A stretch of 64,000 nt of DNA from Callaeas wilsoni (Eukaryota > Chordata > Aves > Passeriformes > Callaeidae), in assembly GCA_013398955.1 (NCBI GenBank), contig VWPU01004546.1, positions 1 to 64,000 of the forward strand, written 5' to 3'. This document shows positions 30,334 to 54,729 of the stretch, one piece after another. A program made the translations under genes and the position numbers. Positions within the stretch are counted from its first letter, which is position 1; every line of letters begins with the position of its first letter. The notes under the pieces were generated by a model that was not told where the DNA came from, did no database searches, and was given only the letters and a program-made list of their open reading frames with translations.

Positions 30334-30782
30334 CTGGGAGCACAGAGGCAGCTGTCAGCACTCACCCTGACCCACCTCTGCACCCCCGAAAGCTGCAGGG
30401 GTGTAAATGGAACCAGTGTGACTTCTGGAGAAATGAGACGTGCAACCCTGCACTGGGAATGGCAGCTGGTGCTCAGTGCACATGGATTACATCCACAGAG
30501 CTCCAAGAGCTACACGCAAAGACAAAATAATTCCCTCATACACAACCGCCTGCCCAGAGCACAGCCTGGCACAGCCCCTTCCCGACCCCCCCTCCCCGGG
30601 TGTTTTTCTTGAAGGAATCCAGCTCCGCTCCTTGGATCAACATCTGGAGTTACAAAATCCCAGGAGGATGTTGCATAAGGAGCAAAGAAACATTCAGCTG
30701 GGGCACATACCGAAGGTGTTCCTGCAAGAAGTTCCAGCCCCGGCCTGTCTTTAGCAGCCTCCCCACCACTCACAGCCGGGAC

Positions 30783-30840
30783 AAACCTGCCCGCCCTTCA
30801 CCTTTGATGTGGTTCAGCTCCAGTTCTGAACTGGAGAAGT
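30783..30840. repeat. 58-bp perfect direct repeat, copy 1 (PPDPF intron 1)
   Basis: The segment from AAACCTGCCCGCCC to CTGGAGAAGT is identical over 58 bases to 31464-31521. Flanks differ on both sides. It contains the 19-base palindrome CTCCAGTTCTGAACTGGAG (30818-30836). Confidence 0.97.
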
Positions 30841-31141
30841 CTGTTTCCTTCTTCCGGGTACAAAACACCCTTCTACTAGCAGCTGACTCTTCCCACAGTC
30901 TGACCCCTCATTACCCACGAAAGCGCTAAAAAAGGCTCAGGGGGCCAAATCCGCCAGCTGCCAACAGCTGGCGGACACCGAGCGCCGGCGCCATGCGGGA
31001 GAATCAACCTTTCCTTAGCGGGGAAACCGAGGCACGGGGAAGTTCCGCCCGACAGCGACCCAGCGCAGCCCCCTCGCAAAACAACCGCGCCTCTCGCTCG
31101 GGGCCGCCCCGCTCCCCCCGTGCCGGCGGCGGGCAGCGCAC

Positions 31142-31330
31142 CTGGGCTGTGTGCGGGCTGTGTGCGGGCTCCGGCGGGCAGGAAAGGGCAGGGGGGTCCG
31201 GGGCGGGGACCGCTCTCCGCTCGCACCGCACGGCCTGAGCCGCGGCGCTCCCGCAGCGCCCCCGCAGCGGGGTTTTATGGGCTCCGGACACGCCCTCCCG
31301 CGGGATCCGCCAATGGCAGCGCGGGCGTGG
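31142..31330 (-). promoter_or_regulatory. PPDPF: PPDPF core promoter and inferred first exon
   Basis: On the minus strand a CATAAAA TATA-like box lies at 31279-31273 and a reverse CCAAT box (plus-strand 31310-31314) about 35 bases further upstream. Both sit in a CpG-dense island spanning about 30950-31450. A start site near 31245 and a first exon ending at the donor after 31142 follow from this spacing. The motifs are seen directly; the start site is inferred. Confidence 0.55.
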
Positions 31331-31463
31331 CCCGACACGCCCCTGCCAGCGGAGGGGCGCGGCCGGGGGCGGCGCGGGTCGCGATTGTCGCGGCGGGGAC
31401 AGGGGACACCCCCCAAGGCCACGCGGCCCAACAACGCCCGGAACCCGGAGAGAGGAGACTGAA

Positions 31464-31521
31464 AAACCTGCCCGCCCTTCACCTTTGATGTGGTTCAGCT
31501 CCAGTTCTGAACTGGAGAAGT
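31464..31521. repeat. 58-bp perfect direct repeat, copy 2 (upstream of PPDPF promoter)
   Basis: Second identical copy, 681 bases from copy 1 and in the same orientation. It lies beyond the far edge of the CpG island, so the two copies bracket the promoter. No poly-A tail or target-site duplication is visible. Confidence 0.97.
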
Positions 31522-34024
31522 TTTTTTCTCCTTTAAAATGAGGGTGAACATGAAAAATAAATGCGGATTCGAGGGATTCCAAGCTGGCTGGGTTTTATCA
31601 GTTTTGAGAGAAAGCACTTTATTTCAGAGGAAAATCTTGCGGCAAGGCCAAAGTACAACCCATACCACAGTCCAGCTCCTCCGTGTTTGGGTACCAGGGC
31701 AGCATCCTGTGCAGGTGCTGCTCCATAACCCACTGGTTTTGTGGGATGTGAGTCTAGGAGAGCCAAGGCAGTGGATGTGTGTACGAGGAAGCAGATCTGT
31801 GTAAGAGGAACAGAAACTTCACAGCAAATTTCTTTCTCTTTCGAATGGAAATGGGGTTGACAACAAAACAGTCAGAGAGATGCCAGAACCTTGAGGTATC
31901 TCCACAAAGGCACTTTGGTACTTGCTATACCTAAAATGTTACTCATTTTTTCTCCCCTAAAATTCAGTAATGCTCCAGAGCAGAGCTCTGCAGCCCAGCA
32001 CGCTGAAGGTCTGCAGTCAAATCTTGCAGTTTGGGTGCAGCTGTGAGAAAGAACATTTTTGGGGGGTGACGCTTTAACCATTTTAGGGATTGGAGGCAGG
32101 AGGGAGCCCACATCTCAGCCTGGGGTGGTTCTGGCACAAACTCGCTAAGCAACGAGGTTCATTCCTCCCCCAGTCTGTGTTTTTTCTTATCGATCTGGAG
32201 TTATTCTTTAAGCACCGGGATGAGGAGCTAGTGCCAGGGGAGGCAGCCCTGGGCTGCTGCAGGACATCGATCTCCCTGCGCAGCTCATGGGGCAGTAAAA
32301 GGGCCGAGCTGCCCTCAGGGGTGTGTTTCTCAGTGGGGTATGACCACCGCAGCATGGGGACACTCCATGTGAGCCACGTGCCCAGCTGACCCAAGAAGAA
32401 GGCCACGCTGACCACTGCCATGGCCGCTGGCATGGACACTGTATGCACCCTCCCAGGAAAGCAGCCAGGACCGCTTTCAGGGAAAGCCTTGGCACCACAA
32501 GTCTGTAAATAAATAGATTATTTCCAAAATTTACCCCAGAGGTTGAAAGTCCATCACAAGCACATGTGTGGTCCAGCTTGGAACTGAGTTCCTCCAGCTG
32601 TGCCTCAGTTTCCGCACTGATAATACTAACTCAGCACTTTCCGGGGAAGGATTTGGCTAAAGGTCGTGATGGACTTTGAATACACAAATTCCAACAGGCA
32701 GTTTAAGCAGCCACGTGGTTGTTTTCATGCCCAGCATAAGGCTTTGCTTTTGTGCTGCATGATTGGGTTTGATCATTGGTTTGATTTTGGGGTCCTGACA
32801 CTCCCAGCCCATTTGCTCCCAGTCCTGCCTGGCTACACAGCATGGAGAGCTCTAGGGCACAGGCTTGAGAGATTTTTCTGGCCCAGAAAGGAATGACAGA
32901 AGGCTAAAAATTCAGTGCTTCAGACATGAAAAGTCACTTTTGCTTTAGTGTAGCCCGTGCCATCTCTCAGGTTCCTCCTCAACTCCCTAGAGATGTATTC
33001 CTGCATCCTCCATCCTCCAATAATGTACAGAGCAATTAGAGTGTATTGATATAAAGATTATATTCTATAATGGATTTTATTCTCCCCAGCAGGTACAGGA
33101 TGGCTGTGTACCCCACTGAACCTGAGCAGGCTAATTGCTTTAATTAATGACAGAGCAGAAATGAACAAACCTGTCCCAGTCCCTTTGTGCAATGATACCA
33201 CTTACACCCACATTTGGGGCTGCTTTTAAAGGATCACCTCATTCAGCAGATAACACCGGGGGTGTGATGCTGCACCCACAGCCATGAGGGGTGAATCGGG
33301 GCTTTGCTACTTCAGAGGGATCAGTCTCCAGAAGATGGTGCCTTGTTCTGCTTTTCCTCTCAAAATCAATTCCATTTTGCCTTAATGATGCAGCAGGAGC
33401 AGCATGGGTAGGACAGAGCAGCCAGGGAGATTGATGGAGCAGCCAGTCTGGTTTCCCAGGACAAAGCTTGTTCTAGGTCTGTTGAAAAGGGGAAGATACA
33501 TTTCATTTATATTGATCAAGAAATAGTAGCTTTAAAGCAAGCAGATGACAAGGTTTGGATAGATTTTTCTCTTTGGTTTTCCTCTCATTAGAACCTCTGA
33601 GTAGACTGCAGCTCTCCCCAGTTTGCTTTTCAGCAAGGTTTCTGTGTTTTCCTTTTTTTTTTTTTTAATCTGGCTTTTAGCTTCTGGCAACTGGCTTTTG
33701 TTATCTGCCATTTGTGTGGGCTGTTGGGAAAGAGCCTTTTGTGTCATTTTGAACTTGGCAGAAATTTCTGGAAGCTGGAAAAAGCTGCAGAGCTGAAGGA
33801 GCTGCTGCCTCTGGACTCCACCAGCACTCGTGGGCCAGCATCAGTGCATGTTTGGGGTACCCCAATGGCTTCCTGCTGCTACCAGGTTGCTTCTAGGGAT
33901 GTGACATCCCAGTGGCTTCAGGAATTCGGTCAATAAAAGGTTGCCCAGCAGTCTCTTCCCCACCAGAGTATGTAGCAATTTTCTTCCTGGGTAAGAAGGC
34001 AGCACTTAGTCCTAGTACAGCAGT

Positions 34025-34205
34025 AGAATCACAGAATGGTTTGGTTTGGAAGGGAACTTAAAGCTTATCCCATTCCAGCTCCCTGCCATGGGCCAGGACA
34101 CCTTCCACTAATCCAGAGGGCTCCAAGCCCTGTCCAACTTGGCCTTGAACACTTCCAGGGATGGGACAGCCACAGCTTCGCTGGGCAGCCTGTGCAGCAA
34201 CACAG
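34025..34205 (-). mobile_element. CR1 LINE 3' fragment
   Basis: AGAATCACAGAATGGTTTGG begins a reverse-oriented tail that continues with CCATGGGCCAGGACACCTTC, CCTGTCCAACTTGGCCTTGA and CACTTCCAGGGATGGGACAG. It is one of the longer CR1 pieces in the window. Confidence 0.92.
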
Positions 34206-36412
34206 ACTTGAGCTCTCCACAGTGCTACAGAGCCTGATCCTGCCTCATGGAGGCTTTTCTCTAATTCTCCCTCTGTTGAGGACCTCTTGCTGCAGAGGAG
34301 GGAGCAGGCAGGACCTGTGTTCAGGCTTGTCCTTTCCTCCTTCTCCCTCTCTCGCTCCTCCTCCTCCTCCGCTGCCTTTTCCCGGCTCTGTTACTCATTG
34401 CCAGGTTTGGGATTAGGGCAGCGTCCGCCCGGCACAGGCAGCTGCTGCCACCTATGGATAATAAATACCCAAAATATTCACCCCAGGGGCCACATTAGGG
34501 CCATCCCCTCCTCTCACCTCCTCTGACAAAGGTCAGAGCCAGAGTAGCTGTGACACCAAGCCCATGCTCAGACTGCGGCCTGACGGAAATGCCTGGACAT
34601 CCTCCCATGCCCGTATGGGTTTAAATTGGAAAAGAGAATGTCCTGGAAATGCATGGAAAGACTTTCCTTAAGCACAGTGCTTGAGCAGCATATTTTAGCT
34701 GTCATCCGGAAATTGTGCTCTGCCTTTCTGGAACATGTGCAGCAGTGACCCAAGTACCACCTTGGCAGGAGAATAAACCAAAGTGGGATCAGGGCATGGA
34801 CTACTGTCCCCGTGGTGGTGGGAGCAGCTCTGCTGTCCTCACCTGCAGTCTGCTTTCCCAAAGGGCACAGGGAAGTGGCATCAGGACCCCCAGAATTCTG
34901 AGTCTGATCTGAAAATATTCACATTGTGGAGAGACTTAGAGAGTTACAAACTGTCTGATTTGCCTATGCAAAAGAGATGTTTCCAATTTGGAAAAACCAG
35001 TGAAGAGAGATGACACCTGTTTGCTGTAATCCAGAGGCTTGTGGTGAACTTGGTTCCAAAAGTTCCTGATTTTGATCCATCTGTTCCTCTCTAAAAACTG
35101 GAAAATGATCTTGCAGAAACCAGCAGCAGCACTGAGCAGTCTCCATGCCTGCAGAAAACTCCTAGACCAACAACTGCTTTGTGGGATCAAGGGAGATGCC
35201 ACTACCAGTCACTACCATCACATGAAAATAAATTATTCACCAATATAAATCCTAGGGCTTTGATGGGGATTGGTTCAGCAATAAAATTTCTCATTAAGTT
35301 CCCTGATCCTCTCTTCACCCTCTGGATGCATCCAAAGCTTATGCTGTTATCCAGGAGGCCACTTTAACATTTCCGCTGAAGCCATCAGTAGATGCGGGCA
35401 GCCAGGGCTCTTTTCAATCAGTGGCTGTGGCTGGATAGGAAAAGCCATCTCCGAGATTAATCAGGCTTTTCCTAACTGGGAGATGTGCACGGCTGCCAAA
35501 ACAAACGCATCAGTCTGGTGCAGCTTGATACTGCACCAGACACCCTCACTGAAAATCCAGCATGGTCCAGGGGCAAGGCAGCATCCTGCAAACAGCACTA
35601 AACCACAGGGCAGAGATGCCTTATCTCATTGGGGCTTGACCTAGATTGGGCTCTGTCCCCTCCTCAGCGTGCCGGGAGATTTAAAGGATCAGCGTCTTGC
35701 AGCCCCCACAGATGCTGCATCCAGGCGCCAGAAATGTCAGAGTGTCTCTGATGAGATGTGGCCGAGATGGTGTTTGTCTCCTTCCCTGGTGCTAAAAGAT
35801 ATTTCAGGGCATGGAAATGTTCATCCTGGCTGCTTCCCAGACGGACAGCGGCTCAGGCTGAGCAGTTTTATCCTCCACAGCCTTGACCCCGTAACTCAGA
35901 TGTCTGGTGGAAAAGGGGTTCCTGGAGGAGCATCCCCTGGAGGCGTGTGCTACCACTGACACCCAGGATTAATGGGGACAGTTTCCAAAGCCTTTCAGCA
36001 TTATCCCCCCAGCACTGCTACCTCAGATCACCTTGGACCCCCAATGGCTGTGACTAAACCCCACTGGGCAGGTCCCAGTGCAGTGAGCACCATGGCGGGT
36101 CCTAAGGAGCAGCCCACCCTGCATGAGGTACTCTGCTGTCCCATCAGGGATGACACCAGACTCCGTTCCCAGCTGGCCAATTGGCTGGAGGACTTGGACG
36201 TCTTGTTATCACTTCCAAAGTTTATTTTTAAATCTCTGGCTCCAATTTAAAGGTATCAGCAGCATGCACTGAGTGCAGGACCTCGAAATACTCCCTTTCT
36301 CCTCCTTCCCCTGCCCTTCTGTCCCATAAATCCTGTCTTTATCTCTCCTCTCCAAGTCTACGACATGAGCATGAGCTGAAAAACCTGCTCATGTTAAAAG
36401 TCCATGAAATCT

Positions 36413-36570
36413 ACTCCATCCCTGGAAGTGTTCAAGGCCAGTTTGATGAGGCTTTGAACAAACTGGTCTAGTGGAAACTGTCCCTGCCTATGGCAGTAAG
36501 GTTGGAATGAGATGATCTTTAAGATCCCTTCCAACCCAAACCAGTCCGGGATTCTGTAATCCTATGATCT
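36413..36570 (+). mobile_element. CR1 LINE 3' end
   Basis: Plus-oriented tail: CATCCCTGGAAGTGTTCAAG, CTGGTCTAGTGGAAACTG, AAGATCCCTTCCAACCC, and terminal GATTCTGTAATCCTATGATC octamers. Confidence 0.92.
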
Positions 36571-37701
36571 CTTCCTGTTCGGGGCCTTGGACCAGGAGTG
36601 TTGCCAGGCAAACACACTGGGAGAGTCGTGACACGTAAACACAGGGACCTGGAAGGTTTGACCTCAAAGCCAACCCCAGGTAAACATGCTCCAGAAACCC
36701 CTGGGATGTATAGCAGGGAACCCCATCCCGTTTTAACACCAGCTAATCTGAGGTTTAGCTGCAGTGGGAATGCCCGCTTTGTGTGCACCAGGACCCAGGA
36801 TTGCCACGGGGTGCACGACGTGTACACGAGCAGAGGATGGTCAGTGCCTTGGTACTCCCAGCGGATGGTAAATGCTGAAATATCAGGGTGCAAAGCCTCT
36901 GCAAAACCTCTGAAGTTGGTGTGGAAGGAGCTGGAAGCCTGACATGGGAAGAAGGAAATCCAACAGCCTCCACTCTGTCCACAAACTGCCCTTTAGAGGG
37001 CAACCACTGCCCTGCCCACCTGCAATCTGCTTTTCCCATGGCTCTTGTATGAGGCCAGGCCACGCTTCTTCTTTTCAAGGATTGTATCTTTATCTTTTCG
37101 CATAGAAAGAAAACAGCAATTTACAGCCACCCCTCTGTCCAGCCCCAACTTTTCCCTTGTGAGACCAGAGCTTCTGGAGCGACATCCAGGCTGGCATTCC
37201 TCGTGGCTGCCATCTGCCCTGCCCAGACTGCCTCCCTCAGAGGAGACCTGGTGCATTTTATAACGACAAACACACAAGTGCTCAGTGAGCTGAACATTCA
37301 CGGGCAGAAACACCCCCAGAGCCAGGCAAATCCAGGCAGGCAGCCTGGGGTGTTCACATCCCAGATCCATACAAATTACCAGCACTGCAGATTATTCCCT
37401 CTCCCAGTCACACTGTGCGGGCCTCTTGGGGAAAATAATAAATTCCAGTTGTTTTGTCTGGCCAAATGGAAATTTTAGCACAGTTTAAAGCATCAAACCT
37501 CAACCCAGGGGCTATGGGGCTGTGTGGGGTGGAGGTGATGGTGATGAAAGGAGTAAGAGGTCCCTGCCATGTTTGTGTGCAGCCTGCCCATTCCTTCAAG
37601 GAGGAAGGGGGCCTTCTGTTTTCTTGAGTCACCCTAAATCATTTGGTGATGGTTTATGGGGAGGGTGAATCAAGCCGAAATATGATGTAGGGGAATTGTT
37701 T

Positions 37702-38055
37702 CAGCTGGGATGTGGATCTGACGCCAGATGGAGGGAGACGAGGCGCTAAACTTCAGCCGCCCTCGGATTTCGCTTGCTCGGGTCTCTGTTATTTTACACG
37801 GCTGAACATTTAAGGGCAAATTTACACCGTTTTTTGGTGAGGGAAAATTATTCCACTCAGGCATGGCAGTTGAGCTTGATGGTCCCCCGGGACCGCATGT
37901 GTTCAGTGAAGTCCTTTGCCCCGGGTGCCAGCCAAACCTAGGCACACAGCTGTGGCTTTAAGCCTCTCGAGGCTGGGGCTAAAGTGGCTTAAGGGAGCCG
38001 GGATTAGCCAGGTCTGACAGCCCTCTCTCCTACTCAGGTCCTGGACTATTTATAG
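37702..38055 (+). promoter_or_regulatory. Candidate muscle-type enhancer: E-boxes and MEF2 site
   Basis: CAGCTG E-boxes occur at 37702-37707 and within the perfect palindrome CACAGCTGTG (37945-37954). A perfect MEF2 consensus CTATTTATAG lies at 38046-38055. EEF1A2, 3.6 kb downstream of the cluster, is known for muscle and neuronal expression. The motifs are seen; enhancer activity is inferred. The same TATTTATA could instead be a TATA box of an unknown transcript. Confidence 0.4.
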
Positions 38056-39344
38056 GCTGATGGGCCATCAGGCTCTATTTCAGTGCAGAACAGGGCACTG
38101 CTCAGTTCCTTTCTTCCTGACTGGGAAAAGGGGTGGAAACTAAAATTCTTTTTACTGGAGAAGGAAAGGAGACAGGAGAGGCCCAACCCATGCTCACCTG
38201 GCAGAGGTGACCAGGATTTATTCCATTCCCATCCTCATTATTAAACTCAGCCGTCGCCCTGCTGAGGGCAGTTCCCAGGCTGCCTCAGCCCTTATGTAAA
38301 AAAAGGGCAAAGCACTAAAATATGGATAGGAAGAATAAGGGATTTATAAACTTCTCCCTCCTCCATGTTATCACACTTGCTGTCCATCTCCAGCCCATCC
38401 AGACCTGTGGTAAAGCTTCTACCCCTGTCCCAAAACAAGGCTGGGGTAATCTCTTTAAATCCTCTTAGAGCCTTCTCCTTGGAAGTTTCTTTTTATTTTT
38501 CCTGGCATTCAGGGCATTTTGTGTTGTGCAAGGAATGCTTCATAAAAACAAAAGATAGCTTGACTATCATATTTCTAAGAAAATACCAATGAGCAATAAT
38601 ATTCATTAAAAAAGTCCTCCCTTTAAGCACTAATGAGAAGTTAGGAGCATTTTTATCCACATGATGAGTAAGTTTTTAACCCTTACTCTAGGAAGGTAAG
38701 AGTATTTTCATAAGGGTACCTAATTTAGCTGTTAAATTCACTGGTCTGGGCCATAAAATTGTTCTGGATTACTTCATAGCTTTATTCAAAATTAGCTTTC
38801 TTTTGACCTATATTTGGCTTTGGGACACAGAAAATTTTGGATTGGCCTTGGAAATGCGCAGCTGACACAGATATAAATATTCTGACCACTACATATAATT
38901 TTTTTATGCAAAGAAAATGTCATTATATTACTGAAGGATATTACTCATGATTTCCTTGTCCTTCTAGGACTTGACCCCCACTTCCCATTAAAAGAGATGA
39001 AGTTGATAAATCACAGATTCTTGAGCAGCCCCATCCATGTCGCAGGTGCAGAAATCTGTTTTGCTCAGTTCGTCCCTTTCCTTGCCACTTGCTCCTGGGC
39101 TGATGCGTTCCCAGCGAGGCAGAGATGTGGGGCAGTGCCCTCAGGGTCTGCCCAGGGTCGTGCTAGTGCCACGAAGGGATCCCCTCTCCTCCCAGCCCTT
39201 GTGGGAGCACAGCCCTTCTGCACCCCTGGCCCACTGGGGGCTGTGGGATTTGGTGGCCCCCTCCAATCCCAGCCCCGTCCCTTCAGTCCCAGGCTGCTAC
39301 AGAGAGTAAAAGCCCCCTGGGCCAGCACTTCCATCACTTCCCTC

Positions 39345-39995
39345 ATCTTCCAAAAAACCCTTCCCTCCATCTACCTGTCTTCCTCCCATCCCTCTGTCTC
39401 TAGTCTCTCCATCTCCTCCATCCCTTCATGCCCCTCTCATGTCTTCATCTTCCATCTCTCCTGCTTCTCCATCTTTTATCCCCTCATCTTTCCCCCATCC
39501 CTCTATCTTCCATCCTTCTCTTTCCCTCTGATTTCAATCTTCCATCCCTCCATCTTTGCATCCCCGCATTTTCCACCCTTTCACTTCTCCATTTCTCCCA
39601 TCCTTCCATCCTTCTGCCTCCAATCTCTCCACCTCTCTCTCATGCCTTCATCTTCCATGTCTCCTGTTTCTCCATCTTTTATCCTTCCACCTTCCTCCCA
39701 TCTCTCCATCTTCCATCTCGCTGTCTCCCTCTGACTTCAGCCTTCCATCCTTCCACCTTCCCATCCCTCCATCTTCCACCCCTCCATCTCTCCCCACCTC
39801 TCCATTTTTCCCATCCCTCCATCTTCCATCCCTTTATCTCCCATCCTTCCACCTCCTTCCCATCCTTACACATTCCCTCCCAGTCCCCCGTCTCTCCCGC
39901 CTCTCCCTCCTTCTCCTCCTCCTCCTCGTCGTCCTCCTCCCCCCCCCCCCGCCCCCCCCGCGCCTCCTCCTCCTCCTCCTCCTCCTCCCCCGCCC
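39345..39995. repeat. 650-bp pyrimidine tract upstream of EEF1A2
   Basis: The plus strand is almost pure C and T, built from degenerate CCATC-TTCC units. It passes into (CTC)n and runs of C near 39935-39990, just before the EEF1A2 promoter. Scarcity of A and G removes stop codons, so long plus-strand open frames (up to 325 codons) cross it without meaning. Confidence 0.93.
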
Positions 39996-40039
39996 GGTAC
40001 CGCATTGCCGTAGTGCGGGGGGGCCGCTGCATTGCGCTG

Positions 40040-40126
40040 CCGCCGTCGATAGGTGGGCCCCTCCCGCGGAGATAAAGCCGGCGGAGCCCAAGCCGGCAGC
40101 CTCTGGCCGCCCCGACCGCCGCCCCG
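40040..40126 (+). promoter_or_regulatory. EEF1A2: EEF1A2 core promoter and untranslated first exon
   Basis: A GATAAAG TATA-like box (40071-40077) sits in CpG-rich sequence. About 50 bases further on GCCCCG is followed by gtaaga (donor at 40127), giving a short untranslated exon ending at 40126 that would splice to the acceptor before 41622. The donor is clear; the start near 40100 is inferred. Confidence 0.5.
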
Positions 40127-40340
40127 GTAAGAGCTGCGGGACCCCGGCGGGATGGGGGGGACAGCCGGGATGCGGGGAGGGTGTCCTGCCCCAGGGGCTG
40201 CGGGGGATCAGTGTCCCCCCCGCGTGTGGGTGCTGTCAGCTCCTGGGGTGCGGGGTACTCCGAGGAGGGAAAGGATGGGGCTGGACCATTTCTTCATCCC
40301 GCAGGTGCGTCTTCCCGCAGGTGGGAAATAACACGCAAGC

Positions 40341-40406
40341 CGTGGTGCTTCAGGACATGAAAATCCTTCTAAATGTTGTGCATGAGGAGGAAAACCTGAT
40401 AATCCT
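40341..40406 (+). repeat. 66-bp diverged duplicate, copy 1 (EEF1A2 intron 1)
   Basis: The segment from CGTGGTGCTTCA to CCTGATAATCC matches 42197-42262 with seven substitutions and no gaps. It does not resemble the CR1 pieces. A CR1 fragment begins 37 bases further on. Confidence 0.9.
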
Positions 40407-40442
40407 CCCAGCTCCCCCCTCCCCTCCCCCCACCCTGCCTTT

Positions 40443-40533
40443 AGAATCACAGAATCCTCGAATGATTTGGGTTGGAAAGACCTTAAAGATCATCTCGTTC
40501 CAACCCCCCTGCCATGGGCAGGGATGCCTTTAG
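40443..40533 (-). mobile_element. CR1 LINE 3' fragment
   Basis: AGAATCACAGAATCCTCG followed by TTGGGTTGGAAAGACC and CTCGTTCCAACCCCCCTG is a reverse-oriented CR1 tail in EEF1A2 intron 1. Confidence 0.9.
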
Positions 40534-41621
40534 CTCCTTGGGGAAGGAATTTTATAAAATCCCCAGTTCCCAAAGCGATCCTGCATCTCCCCCCGTGTGC
40601 CAGGGGTCTGCAGGGAAGAGAGGGACCCGCACCCAGGACTGGGAGCTCCAGGACCGGGCATCTCAGTGGAGCCGCAAAATGGCCAGATCCGGGCTGGCTG
40701 GGTTCAAGGGCAGGAGGGACGGGACAGCCGCGGCTCCTGCTGCCCAGGGAAGCTTCTCGCTGGGAATGTTATCACCCGCATGACTGAACCGCTATTAAAG
40801 CAGCAAACTCCTCCTGACCTCCTTTACTTCTATGGGCAGATTCGTGAAATTGGATTTTATTAGACGTCAGATTAAAGCTCCTAATTGTGCCCGGTTTGTG
40901 TGCAGCTGCAGAGCCATGGCAACGCCGGGAGATGCCAGGACAGCTCCCCGGATATATCCGTTCGCGTTTTTAGCCTCCTCCCTCTGTTCCATCCAGTTTC
41001 ATGGCAGCAAAATAGAATAAACCCCCCCAGTGCAGGCTCAGAGGAGCCCTCGGCGGCCCCGCTGTGGGCAGCTCTGCTTGGGGGAGCAGGCAAGGGCTAT
41101 TTTCGTCCACCCCATTTTGCAGACACCCTGTTGTCACCTGAACTGTGCCCAGCTGGGGAGTGGTGAGGGCAGCCTGGGAGGACGGGCACCCTCGGCTCCT
41201 CCCAGGGCACCCACGGCATGGAGGAGATGCCCTCGGGTTTGGAAAGAGCGAGAAGGCGGCGGGAGCAGCCCTGAGCCGCAGGAAGGTTTTCCAGGGAGGA
41301 AGGGCACCTTCGAAGCATCGATGACGTAGCCCTGGGAACTGGGGGTCTCCGCGAGAGCGGTGGAGGGCAAGATGCCGAAAACCACGGCATCTTGCCGAGA
41401 CTTGGAGGCTGGACGTGGCAGCCCGAAATAGCCGGGCTGGCCTCCTCCGCGGGCAGGCTGGCTCTGACCCAGCCCGGGCAGAGCTGCCAGACGAGGCCGG
41501 GCACCCCCGGGCGCGTGGTCCAGCGGGAAGGTGGGGCGAGGGCAGGCCAGCCTTTCCCGAAGAGCTGGGAGGGGGCTGGCACAGGGGGGCTCTTTTGACG
41601 CGCCTGCCTCTTCCCCCGCAG

Positions 41622-54421
<12,800 letters not shown>

Positions 54422-54621
54422 ATTGTGGGCTCCCAGTGCATCGCGCAGAAACCATCCCTGACACCAGGACGCTGCCACCGTCTCCCCCGGGCGCACGTGT
54501 GCACATCAGCTTGTAAGAGTTTATATGTCAACGACTGGATGCTCACCATTAAGGTCCAGTGGAAATTCTTTAAAAGGAAAAGCATGTTCCAGCGTTTGTG
54601 AGGCTTCATGTTAATTTTACC

Positions 54622-54627
54622 AATAAA
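54622..54627 (+). terminator. EEF1A2: EEF1A2 polyadenylation signal
   Basis: AATAAA 200 bases after the stop ends a short 3' UTR. A-rich sequence with AAACCAAACC units follows at about 54650-54720. Confidence 0.85.
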
Positions 54628-54729
54628 ACTGGTACAACATCCACAGTGGGAAAAAAAAAAAACAAAACAAAACCAGACAAACTCCCCCTCCCAAAAAAAA
54701 AAACCAAACCAAACCAACCAACCCAAAAG

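Larger units (their letters stand above)
31560..37640. other. Intergenic region between PPDPF promoter and EEF1A2 upstream zone
   Basis: About 6 kb with no supportable gene. It holds two CR1 tails (34025 and 36413), a CT-rich run near 34340-34380, and otherwise unique-looking, moderately AT-rich sequence. Open stretches here are below 130 codons and show no domain or splice signals. Confidence 0.6.

Noticed and set aside
39428..40533. Ser/Pro/His-rich open frames of 215 and 325 codons
   Set aside because: They run through a homopyrimidine tract in which stop codons cannot easily occur, and continue across the EEF1A2 first exon.
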